From contig NZ_JBDKWZ010000003.1 in assembly GCF_039710355.1 (NCBI RefSeq), forward strand, positions 186,001 to 250,000: a DNA stretch of 64,000 bases. The letters are read 5' to 3'. Both the position numbers and the translations under genes were made by a program. Position 1 is the first letter of the stretch, and the number at the start of each line of letters is the position of its first letter. Below the pieces are notes generated by a model. That model was given only the letters and a program-made list of their open reading frames with translations. It did no database searches and was not told the DNA's origin. Below are positions 17,881 to 24,956 of this stretch, in pieces. This DNA comes from Rapidithrix thailandica. Its GTDB lineage: Bacteria > Bacteroidota > Bacteroidia > Cytophagales > Flammeovirgaceae.

Positions 17881-19356
17881 TTATCTAATTGTATACAACA
17901 TATTAGAAATAATACTGGGTATAAGCCTTTCTTTTTCTTGTTGATTTTTGAATCTTTTCTTTCTCCTTCCAATTTCTTCCTGTACCCATCTTAGCAAATC
18001 TTTTGCTCGCAAAGTGTGTAAGACAATAGACGTTTTTCCTCTTTTCCTATAAACTTCTACTTTCTTCACTCTCCATATTTCCCCTTTACTCATTCTTGCA
18101 TCTATGGCAGCTATTTGTAACGGTTCCCTTTTTACTTCAACCCATGCCTTTAGTAAGATATTTTCAAACTTCCATTTCTTGACTTTTAATAAATTTCCCT
18201 TTTCAATTTCTACCTCTTTTCTTTGTTTGGCTTTGTACTTTAGGTAGTAGTGTTTCCGCCTGCATTTCGGGTTACAAAACTTTGCCCTTTGTTTCAAACT
18301 AACAAGCTCCTTTTTACAGTGATGGCAACTCCCTTTTTGGGTTTTAACTTCCCGCCTGGAACCTGATAGGGCTTGTGCTACGTTTTCACCCTTTATCTTA
18401 ACTGTGAAATGGTCGCAATTTTGCTGAACACTCAATGTGTTATTTTCCGGTGAAATGGTCGTATTTTTAAGTGAACACAAAAAGCCTTTTTCACTACCTT
18501 TTTCTCTTAACTTTTCTAGTATCATTGTGTATTCATCTCCGCCTCCAAAGCCTACCTTAAATTCATCAAATCTTTTCCTTTGGTAGTACCTTTGATGCTT
18601 GTCTATCCCCGCCCAATAGTTAGGGTTTTTCCACCGTTCCAACTTGGCTATTTGCAAAGGAAGTAAACCGTTTAGTTTAAATGAGGAATCAAAATGCAAA
18701 ACCTTGTTCAGGGTATCAAAATACCATCCTAACAGTTTCCTGGCTGTTTCCTCTTTGGTCAAATCATCCAGGCAACGAACACCGTACTTTTGCACAACCC
18801 GCATTTTCTTTACTTTTATCTCCACTCTCAGCAGGTTATTATCTGTCAAATTCCAAACTTTAGATTTATCATACACTTTTACATCATATTCACATCCGGC
18901 ACATACTACACCAACCTTTTTACGCTGGTCAAGTAATGAAGCAAAGCCTCTATTTTCTAAGGCTATAAACCCCTTTATTACCTTACTCGCACTGTAAGGT
19001 AAGGATATATTAAAACCAAACTCTAAACCTTCTAATATGGCCTTTTCCGCTTTAACGCCATACTCTTCTAACAGGGCAACTGCTTGCCGGATACCGGAAA
19101 TACTTAAATCCTCGTACCCAATTTTGCCTCCATTCAGGAAACGCGGTAGCGCACCCTGTATACTTAATCTGAATACTCCTTTATCCTTTTGACTCTGGGC
19201 TAACCGCCAAAGCAAACCCCGATCCTTGGTAAATGCCTTATTCCCTTTTATTTCGCCTGTTTTCTGGCTGTGTACTCCACAAAATTCAAGCATAGGGTGT
19301 CCTACCCAATCATCAATAAGGACATAGGAATAATTTACTTTTATTCCATCGTACAT
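17881..19356 (-). CDS. gpII/X-like rolling-circle replication protein with zinc finger
   Basis: This 491-residue protein has an N-terminal and central region with the pattern of the phage/plasmid replication protein II/X group: LEFGFNISLPYSA, then CEYDVKVYDKSK, then LLRVEIKVKKM. These nick a double-stranded origin and start rolling-circle replication. About residues 345-370 hold two cysteine pairs (CHHCKKEL and CNPKC) followed by RRKHYYLKYK, a likely zinc-binding DNA contact. The C-terminus is very basic. It is the last gene of the leftward module and may allow the excised element to replicate. The family call is from pattern only. Confidence 0.65.
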   Translation of the reverse strand: MYDGIKVNYSYVLIDDWVGHPMLEFCGVHSQKTGEIKGNKAFTKDRGLLWRLAQSQKDKGVFRLSIQGALPRFLNGGKIGYEDLSISGIRQAVALLEEYGVKAEKAILEGLEFGFNISLPYSASKVIKGFIALENRGFASLLDQRKKVGVVCAGCEYDVKVYDKSKVWNLTDNNLLRVEIKVKKMRVVQKYGVRCLDDLTKEETARKLLGWYFDTLNKVLHFDSSFKLNGLLPLQIAKLERWKNPNYWAGIDKHQRYYQRKRFDEFKVGFGGGDEYTMILEKLREKGSEKGFLCSLKNTTISPENNTLSVQQNCDHFTVKIKGENVAQALSGSRREVKTQKGSCHHCKKELVSLKQRAKFCNPKCRRKHYYLKYKAKQRKEVEIEKGNLLKVKKWKFENILLKAWVEVKREPLQIAAIDARMSKGEIWRVKKVEVYRKRGKTSIVLHTLRAKDLLRWVQEEIGRRKKRFKNQQEKERLIPSIISNMLYTIR

Positions 19357-19432
19357 AAAATTGATTGCCTTTTGAAACGGGCACTAAATAGGAGAAAAGT
19401 AGGGGACACCAACCCGTATCCCCTTAGATACT

Positions 19433-19699
19433 TTATACTTTGTTATTAAATTCTCTAAACCCGTTGTTTATTTCTTTTTCCAGTAAGTAACTCAGTTGAT
19501 CTGAGGTGGGCATTGTGTTTTCAAGTAAATAGTAAAATTGGTCAATTTCACTGATTTGATGTATTAGGTGCCCTTTGTCAACAATTGCAAGTGTATTAGC
19601 AATTTCCGTTAACGATTTTAACAACCTTACCCAATCATTGATAGGTGTGCCATACGTAGGGATTTCAATAACCAAGGAGTCTTTGTTTAATTTTACCAT
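19433..19699 (-). CDS. Hypothetical element protein (88 aa)
   Basis: This small, acidic, helical cytoplasmic protein begins MVKLNKDSLVIEIPTYG, with no signal peptide or membrane helix. It sits between the Rha-like gene and the replication gene on the same strand, 76 bp before the latter, so it may belong to the replication module. No family is recognised. Confidence 0.6.
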   Translation of the reverse strand: MVKLNKDSLVIEIPTYGTPINDWVRLLKSLTEIANTLAIVDKGHLIHQISEIDQFYYLLENTMPTSDQLSYLLEKEINNGFREFNNKV

Positions 19700-19718
19700 A
19701 ATGATATTAAAAAAAAGA

Positions 19719-19788
19719 CCCGTACAGTAGGTTTGCTAGGCATATAACAGCCCTCCGCCCTTTCAGGAACCGGAAACCATAGTACGGG
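19719..19788. promoter_or_regulatory. Dyad CCCGTAC/GTACGGG upstream of the 88-aa gene
   Basis: Seven-bp arms at 19719-19725 and 19782-19788 flank about 56 nt just before the ATG of the 88-residue gene. It may form a structured leader or a replication-associated site. Its length alone does not prove function. Confidence 0.25.
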
Positions 19789-19863
19789 ATTTCTTCTAAT
19801 GTCTTTCATAGTTGTTATATTTTAGCACTCCAAAGTTAGAATATGGCTTGGGGATAAACAAAT

Positions 19864-20481
19864 TTAAAACCGGGGGGTTTTGTCAAACTCTTCAAAAATC
19901 GGTTCTAACACTTCAACAGGATACACATTTACAAGACCAAAACGCGGATCTGGCATATGTTTTATTTGTAATCCTTTATTCTTACACTCCTTAGTAGCCT
20001 TCTTGCCTAATCTGGTTGCATTACTAATCGACAACCCTTTAATACCATAGTAAGTAGCATAGCCTTTTATTGTAAATTCAACGGGTTTGTAAACTTCCTT
20101 TATGGGATTAGAGGACTCTCCAAGCAGTTTAAGGGCATTAACAATTTTCTTATTACTTTCAGCCTCATATAAATATTTTATTTCTTCTTCCAAGTGATTA
20201 AAGGCCCTTATGTATTCTTCTTTAAATTCCGCGGCCTGTTCTCCTTTAAAACCCATTACCAGAAATACAAAACCATCTTTTGTCAATACATACTCTTTCT
20301 GTTTTCGGCCTCTCACATCGGTGTATTCGCTCAGCTCATAATTAAGCCGTTTAAATTCCGAGGAACAATGTAGCCCTTCAATCTTCCTTAAAATATTCTT
20401 ATGGTACTTCCCGAATTTTTCAGCTACTTTTTTAGAGGTGGTTAAAACTTTTTCTCCTTGGATACTTACAAGTTCTTTCAT
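19864..20481 (-). CDS. Rha-family phage regulatory protein
   Basis: This 205-residue protein has an N-terminal pRha domain (about 1-105): LTTSKKVAEKFGKYHKNIL and then VLTKDGFVFLVMGFKG, with the typical EYIRAFNHLEEE helix. Rha proteins are found in temperate phages and related elements; some interfere with lytic growth, and binding to DNA is suspected. Residues 105-205 form a distinct C-terminal domain (VEFTIKGYATYYGIKGLS…NATRLGKKATKECK) resembling an anti-repressor-type DNA-contacting module. It lies downstream of the dUTPase gene in the leftward module. Confidence 0.82.
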   Translation of the reverse strand: MKELVSIQGEKVLTTSKKVAEKFGKYHKNILRKIEGLHCSSEFKRLNYELSEYTDVRGRKQKEYVLTKDGFVFLVMGFKGEQAAEFKEEYIRAFNHLEEEIKYLYEAESNKKIVNALKLLGESSNPIKEVYKPVEFTIKGYATYYGIKGLSISNATRLGKKATKECKNKGLQIKHMPDPRFGLVNVYPVEVLEPIFEEFDKTPRF

Positions 20482-20584
20482 TTTTTAATTTTTGCAGGTG
20501 ATTAATAATAAAATGTCTTTTTCGGTGGTTTTGGTGGGGTTAACTATTCTTCCCAATAGATAACCTTTTAGCGCATACGTATAT

Positions 20585-21028
20585 TCAAACTTTACCAGTG
20601 GAACCAAAACCGCCTTTATTTCTTACTGTTTCGCACAATCGTTTTGCTTTTAATAAAGAAGGCTTAGCCACTCTATTAAATACTAATTGCGCTATCCTAT
20701 CCCCTTTGTAAAGGGTTTGTTCTTCCTGGGAAAGATTAACCATTATTACACCTATTTCCCCCCTGTAATCGCTATCTATAGTGCCTACTCCGTTAAGGAC
20801 TGTAAGACCTTGTTTGAGGGCTAAACCGCTTCTTGCTCTTACTTGTGCCTCTAAATGGCTGGGCATCTCTAAATAAATCCCGGTCGGAATCAATGCCCTT
20901 TGCATAGGTGCCAAGGTTAATTTTTCTTCTGTTAAGTGGGCCGAAAGATCAAGACCAACCGCCCCCGGTGTTTGGTACACAGGCATACCAAGCCCACTTT
21001 TTACTTTGACTTTTACAAATTCCTTCAT
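20585..21028 (-). CDS. dut: dUTP diphosphatase
   Basis: This 147-residue trimeric dUTPase hydrolyses dUTP to dUMP and diphosphate, keeping uracil out of DNA. All five motifs are visible: PGAVGLDLSA, RSGLA, NGVGTIDSDYRGEIGV, a GDRIAQLVF segment and the C-terminal GGFGSTGK. dUTPases are common in phages and satellites, and in some systems act as regulatory switches. Here it lies 7 bp after the two-HTH gene, so it is translationally linked within the element's leftward operon. Confidence 0.95.
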   Translation of the reverse strand: MKEFVKVKVKSGLGMPVYQTPGAVGLDLSAHLTEEKLTLAPMQRALIPTGIYLEMPSHLEAQVRARSGLALKQGLTVLNGVGTIDSDYRGEIGVIMVNLSQEEQTLYKGDRIAQLVFNRVAKPSLLKAKRLCETVRNKGGFGSTGKV

Positions 21029-21035
21029 ATATATT

Positions 21036-21317
21036 TTAGGTTGATTTTAATTTTCGTTTGTGTCGGTAGACCGTAGAGTAACTTACTCCTAACTCTTTGG
21101 CTGTCTGCCTTATACTATACTTTTTATCCATGTATTTTTTTACCAATTGGGTAAGGGCCGTTTTTTGAACAGGTTCCCTTTTCCAGCCTTCACGCCACAC
21201 TAATATTTTTACCGCTGAAGCTGAACGGCCTGTTAATAAACCTATTTCTTCATTGGATAAGCCCAATAGGTAGTAGCGTTTTATTTGATCCTTGGATATT
21301 TCCCGCCTTCCTTTCAT
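21036..21317 (-). CDS. Small DNA-binding protein with two helix-turn-helix segments
   Basis: This 93-residue protein is strongly basic. One HTH is at about 8-36 (KDQIKRYYLLGLSNEEIGLL) and a second at about 62-90 (YSIRQTAKELGVSYSTVYRH). Tandem HTHs of this sort resemble transposase/resolvase-like DNA-binding domains. The ATG overlaps the stop of the upstream 85-residue gene by 4 bp, and dut follows 7 bp later. A probable role is regulation of the element. Confidence 0.7.
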   Translation of the reverse strand: MKGRREISKDQIKRYYLLGLSNEEIGLLTGRSASAVKILVWREGWKREPVQKTALTQLVKKYMDKKYSIRQTAKELGVSYSTVYRHKRKLKST

Positions 21318-21571
21318 CCTTCTATAATGTTTCCTAAATTTTCAAATAGTTTTTTTGCGCCTGTACTTGGCTCCACCCCTTTGCAAGAATTATAAAGGCT
21401 TTGCAATGCGTTGTTCACTTGTGGGCAAGGTTGCTGGTTAATCAATGTTTGAAGAGCTTTTAAACAGTCTTTAAATGTATGCCTAGCTTCCTTTACAGGC
21501 AGGTAGGGGATAATAACCAGTTCATCATACAAAGCCCTGATTTGTTGGCTAAGCGCCTCTACTGGTTGCAT
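21314..21571 (-). CDS. Hypothetical element protein (85 aa)
   Basis: This helical, cytoplasmic protein begins MQPVEALSQQIRALYDEL and has two cysteines in its second half. Its start lies inside the end of the upstream HTH gene (23-bp overlap) and its end overlaps the next gene by 4 bp, showing tight translational coupling. No family is recognised. Confidence 0.6.
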   Translation of the reverse strand: MQPVEALSQQIRALYDELVIIPYLPVKEARHTFKDCLKALQTLINQQPCPQVNNALQSLYNSCKGVEPSTGAKKLFENLGNIIEG

Positions 21572-21848
21572 AGTCTAATACTTCCTTATAGTCAAAATAA
21601 ACCCGTCTACCTAACCGTATTGGCTTGATATGTCCCTTTATCTCCCATATTCTTAAAGTGGAATACGCCACACCTAAACGCTTACACAAGTCCTTCCGGC
21701 TTATAACTTCTTTTTTAGGTTCTTTGGATGGGGTTACTTGCCTAAGGGCTTGTTGCACCTTTTCTTCAAAGAGTTTTTCCAACTCCGCTACAGTAATGGT
21801 AATAACCTGTATCGGTGCTTTTGCTTCGTTAATGTTTACTGTTTTCAT
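21549..21848 (-). CDS. HTH (MerR/excisionase-like) protein
   Basis: This 99-residue protein is read from the ATG at 21848 (MKTVNINEAKAPIQV). A short helix at about 20-35 may dimerise. The C-terminal winged-HTH at about 50-95 reads SRKDLCKRLGVAYSTLRIWE and then GHIKPIRLGRRVYFD. This is the form of small excisionase or regulator proteins of Bacteroidota integrative elements. It heads the leftward operon and is preceded by a 9-bp inverted repeat that may be its own operator. Confidence 0.75.
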   Translation of the reverse strand: MKTVNINEAKAPIQVITITVAELEKLFEEKVQQALRQVTPSKEPKKEVISRKDLCKRLGVAYSTLRIWEIKGHIKPIRLGRRVYFDYKEVLDYATSRGA

Positions 21849-21850
21849 TC

Positions 21851-21881
21851 TTGAACTATTTTTTTGTTTTCGATAGTTCAA
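21851..21881. promoter_or_regulatory. Inverted repeat upstream of the HTH gene, candidate operator
   Basis: TTGAACTAT (21851-21859) and ATAGTTCAA (21873-21881) are perfect 9-bp arms with a 13-nt spacer, ending 3 bp before the HTH ATG. Centre-to-centre spacing of about two helical turns suits a dimeric regulator. Confidence 0.5.
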
Positions 21882-21909
21882 AATTGGGATGTTTAGAGAT
21901 CATAAGAAA

Positions 21910-21994
21910 TCCGTTAAAAAAAATAACGGACTAAAAACCGCCTTATAGCACGTTTAAGGCAATTTTCCATGTAAAAAAACGGAATCCGTTTTTT
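21910..21994. promoter_or_regulatory. Cluster of CCGTT/AACGG dyads between divergent modules
   Basis: TCCGTTA/TAACGGA (21910-21930) and a second dyad AAAAAAACGGA/TCCGTTTTTTT (21973-21995) share the same core. The second could also act as a bidirectional terminator. Two similar dyads between divergent genes suggest binding sites. Confidence 0.4.
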
Positions 21995-22132
21995 TTATGA
22001 CGGATGTTTTTTGAGGTGTTTTTATAAAATCTATTTCCCAATAATACTTCTTCTCATTACTACCAATAAATTAAAACTTGCCGTGCTATTTCTTTTTGTC
22101 AAATAAAGCCACCCTAATAAAACTACCTTTTA

Positions 22133-22169
22133 TTGCGTAATTACTTTAAAATAAAATTTTATACATTTG
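22133..22169 (+). promoter_or_regulatory. Promoter of the effector cargo
   Basis: TACATTTG at 22162-22169 is a perfect TAnnTTTG -7 element. TTG at 22133-22135 is the nearest -33 candidate, though the spacing is long. Transcription would start near 22176, leaving a leader of about 80 nt before the effector ATG. Confidence 0.45.
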
Positions 22170-22253
22170 CCCAACTATCACAATCTACCCCCTCCCAAGA
22201 CAACTACCTATTTAATTAAAACCTTTGTAGTACAAACCAAAACCTTGAATAAT

Positions 22254-23633
22254 ATGAGTTTGATTGCAAAACTCTATGTTGAGGATAAAGTAGTGAATAT
22301 CCTCGACTTCAAATTCCGCTTTACCCGCTCGGTAGACGAGCACGGCAAACCCATGGGAAAACCTAACGGGACAATCTTTGACATTACTTTTGAAACGACC
22401 TCGGATCAAAGCTTTTTTGCCTGGTCGGTGGGCATGGATATGGTGAAAAAGGTAAAGATTGTCGTCTCCCCGGTGACACAGGACAGCAAAAGCCGGGTGT
22501 TTGAACTCTACGATGTACACTGTGTCTTTTTCAAAAACCACTTCAACGGAGTGAACGGGGAACCCATGACCACCCAAGTCAAACTCTCTCCGGCCATTCT
22601 CTACGATGGAGGGGTGAAAATCCTGGAACACTATTGGAAAGAAACGGATTTGAGCGTGAAGACGGAGCCGACTCCTTTAACCGATTCCTACGATAATTTG
22701 ACCGCAGGAGCCGGAAATATATTGGGGCCGGCAGTGGAAGATTCGGAGGTTGAAAAGAAGGAAGAAGAGCGAGAAAAAGACCCTTATGGAGGGCTTGTTA
22801 TCGTAGGGGATGAAGCATATCAAAATGGAGTTTTGGATGTGATTTACACATTAGCCAGTAAATCGAAAACAGGAAGAAAACTACTGAAGGAAGCCATTGA
22901 GTCCGATTTTCTATTAGTTATTACAGCTTTTCCAAATGAAAATAATGAAGTTGGCAAAAGGACTGGCCCAAAGGCCCGAATGATTTTTAATCTTGACGCT
23001 AAACAAGAGTTAGAACCTTCAAATGCTAGAGGAGGAACAGCAAGGTTAGAACATCCTCTCTATATTTCTATGGCCCATGAGTTAAATCACTTTATAGATT
23101 ATTGTAATGGAAAAGAATATAAGGACTTTATTAATACAGATAAACCGATAAGAGAACAATATGATTCTGATACAGGGATCACTAATTATATAGCAAATAC
23201 TGTCCCTGGTTCGGAAACAAATGCAGTACATTATGAAAACATTGTACGAGCAGAATCAGGATTTGGGGAAGATAAATTAAGAACACATTATTACGGAGTG
23301 TATGTTTTCAATAGAAAGGTGTCAAATCAAGAGAAAACTTTTACAAAAAAAATAAAAAGATATGGCCGAATACAAACCATTGGAAGAAACGGGTATCTTT
23401 TGACTCCTACCAAACCTTATGATTATATGAAAGAGGCCGAAAACAATACCGTTTTAAGCCTGGAAAACAACCTTCAAAATGGGGAAAATAAAACCAGTGA
23501 GGTGGGTTTATGGTTTGAACACTCAGGAATAAAGCTTGCTAAGTATAAAACGAACAAGACTTTTGGATTTAGAGGAGAAGATATAACTAATGAAAAACAT
23601 GGATATTTAAGACTCTATTCAAAGATAAAATGA
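22254..23633 (+). CDS. Type VI TssD (Hcp) fused to M91-like zinc metallopeptidase toxin
   Basis: This 459-residue specialised effector is read from the ATG at 22254 (MSLIAKLYVEDK). Residues 1-133 are a Bacteroidota-type TssD tube protein (DFKFRFTRSVDEHGKPMGKP, SPAILYDGGVKILEHYW). An acidic linker (about 134-178) follows. The C-terminal domain has the zinc motif HELNH (H275, E276, H279) and a downstream ETNAVHYENIVRAE (from E321), the pattern of M91/NleD-type peptidases. Being part of the tube, it would be fired into neighbouring cells. The toxin half is much more A/T-rich than the TssD half. Two candidate immunity genes follow. No T6SS structural genes are in the window, so it must use an apparatus encoded elsewhere. 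Confidence 0.85.
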   Translation: MSLIAKLYVEDKVVNILDFKFRFTRSVDEHGKPMGKPNGTIFDITFETTSDQSFFAWSVGMDMVKKVKIVVSPVTQDSKSRVFELYDVHCVFFKNHFNGVNGEPMTTQVKLSPAILYDGGVKILEHYWKETDLSVKTEPTPLTDSYDNLTAGAGNILGPAVEDSEVEKKEEEREKDPYGGLVIVGDEAYQNGVLDVIYTLASKSKTGRKLLKEAIESDFLLVITAFPNENNEVGKRTGPKARMIFNLDAKQELEPSNARGGTARLEHPLYISMAHELNHFIDYCNGKEYKDFINTDKPIREQYDSDTGITNYIANTVPGSETNAVHYENIVRAESGFGEDKLRTHYYGVYVFNRKVSNQEKTFTKKIKRYGRIQTIGRNGYLLTPTKPYDYMKEAENNTVLSLENNLQNGENKTSEVGLWFEHSGIKLAKYKTNKTFGFRGEDITNEKHGYLRLYSKIK

Positions 23634-24196
23634 CGATGAAAAACAATCATATAAATAGAATACTCTTTACAATTATTACTTTGCTTGTAATAGCCTTTTC
23701 CCAAGGCTGTACACAACCATCTATACCTTTTACCTATCAGAATTTTCAGGAGTGGGATAGTACCACAGTTCAAGTTTTAAAAAAATGTTCTGGCCCTCCC
23801 AATTTATTTATCCCTTTTCTTGATATACGTGATGAAGAAAGTAGAGAAAAAGTATTGGAAGTTATAGCCAATAAGAATTTGGCATTTAAAAAAGGAAGCA
23901 ATGTTTATGTATTGGAAATAGATGGAATGGGTACCCACTATAGAATAAAAATGTGGCAAAAAAATGAAGATCATTATTATAAAATCTCTTTATTTGGTGA
24001 GAAAGCTGATTTTGAAAAGGTACTAGATCCCGAATTTCATAGTCAGTTACTTTCACTTTATGAGAATAAAAACCCTTGTACTAATGACAATGACGGTGTA
24101 GAAATTATAAAGGGTATGAGTTGTTTGACAACCTTTGAATATGATGATAAGAGTGATTCCTATCATATCAAAAGCATAAAAGCTATAATTAGATAA
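23630..24196 (+). CDS. Candidate immunity lipoprotein 1
   Basis: This 188-residue protein has a lipoprotein signal (ITLLVIAFSQGC; cysteine at about 27). Its ATG overlaps the effector's TGA (ATGA), so the two are translationally coupled. Another ATG 6 bp later gives MKNNHIN. The mature protein is acidic and beta-rich, with VLEIDGMGTHYRIKMWQ and KGMSCLTTFEY. Coupling, export and a tandem paralogue suggest an immunity protein anchored in the periplasm against the metallopeptidase. This is inference; no known immunity family is recognised. Confidence 0.7.
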   Translation: MTMKNNHINRILFTIITLLVIAFSQGCTQPSIPFTYQNFQEWDSTTVQVLKKCSGPPNLFIPFLDIRDEESREKVLEVIANKNLAFKKGSNVYVLEIDGMGTHYRIKMWQKNEDHYYKISLFGEKADFEKVLDPEFHSQLLSLYENKNPCTNDNDGVEIIKGMSCLTTFEYDDKSDSYHIKSIKAIIR

Positions 24197-24198
24197 AA

Positions 24199-24762
24199 TT
24201 GAAAGCTTCTTATAAAAATGCAATGCTCTTTGCAATTATTACTTTGCTTGTAATAGCCTTTTCCCAAGGCTGTACACAACCGCCTGTACCTTTTACCTAT
24301 CATAATGTACAAGAATGGGATAATCTTACATATAAAGCTTTTTCAAAATGTCCTTCTTTACCCAACCTAACTTCTCCTTTAGCTGGTATTCAACATTACG
24401 AGTATAGGAAGAGAGTGTTGGAGGTTATATCTAAGGAAAACTTAACCTTTAAAAAGGGGCATGACATTTATCTTTTGGAGATAAATGGGCTGGGATCAAA
24501 TTATAGAATAATGATGTGGCAAAGTAATGAGAAGCCCATTTATGAAATCACTTTACTGGGAGAAGAGTATAGTTTTGAAAAAACAGTAGAACATGAGTTT
24601 CATGAAAGGGTTTTTAGTTTCTTTAATGAAGATGAAAACCCTTGTATTAATTCATTTGATGGGTTTGAAATCATACAAGGAATGAGATGTTTAACAACCT
24701 TTGAATATAATGAACAGGACAGTTCCTATCATATCAAAGACTTAAAAGTTGAGGTTGATTGA
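24199..24762 (+). CDS. Candidate immunity lipoprotein 2 (paralogue)
   Basis: This 187-residue paralogue of the preceding gene follows after 2 bp. It starts with TTG at 24199, which aligns with the ATG of its neighbour; an ATG lies 24 bp further in. The leader (ITLLVIAFSQGCTQPPVPF) is nearly identical to that of copy 1, including the DNA, while the mature regions have diverged. Shared landmarks include KGHDIYLLEINGLGSNYRI and QGMRCLTTFEY. A second copy may protect against a variant toxin. A terminator follows. Confidence 0.7.
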   Translation: MKASYKNAMLFAIITLLVIAFSQGCTQPPVPFTYHNVQEWDNLTYKAFSKCPSLPNLTSPLAGIQHYEYRKRVLEVISKENLTFKKGHDIYLLEINGLGSNYRIMMWQSNEKPIYEITLLGEEYSFEKTVEHEFHERVFSFFNEDENPCINSFDGFEIIQGMRCLTTFEYNEQDSSYHIKDLKVEVD

Positions 24763-24784
24763 TAACTAAGCTTGCATGAAATGT

Positions 24785-24831
24785 AACCCACAAAACCCAG
24801 CGGTTTAAGCTGGGCTTTGTGGGTTTTGTTT
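24785..24831 (+). terminator. Terminator after the effector-immunity genes
   Basis: A 17-bp stem (24785-24801 with 24809-24825, one mismatch or wobble) has a 7-nt loop and a T-rich tail. Confidence 0.85.
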
Positions 24832-24956
24832 AGGTATCAAAAAGGCCATTTAAGACTCTATTCAACAATAAAATAACTATGAGAATTTCATTCAAAAAAA
24901 CACTCCCTTTGTGGGTTATATTCAATTTATTACAAGTGCCACTTTACCCTATGTAA
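24832..24956 (+). pseudogene. Relic of a second effector C-terminus and a truncated immunity-like gene
   Basis: The in-frame codons at 24841-24876 read KGHLRLYSTIK and stop, matching the intact effector's last residues KHGYLRLYSKIK. Right after, as in the intact locus, an ATG (24879) opens a signal-peptide-like MRISFKKTLPLWVIFNLL that stops after 25 codons at 24956, inside the end of the converging gene. This looks like what remains of an older effector-immunity pair. Confidence 0.6.
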
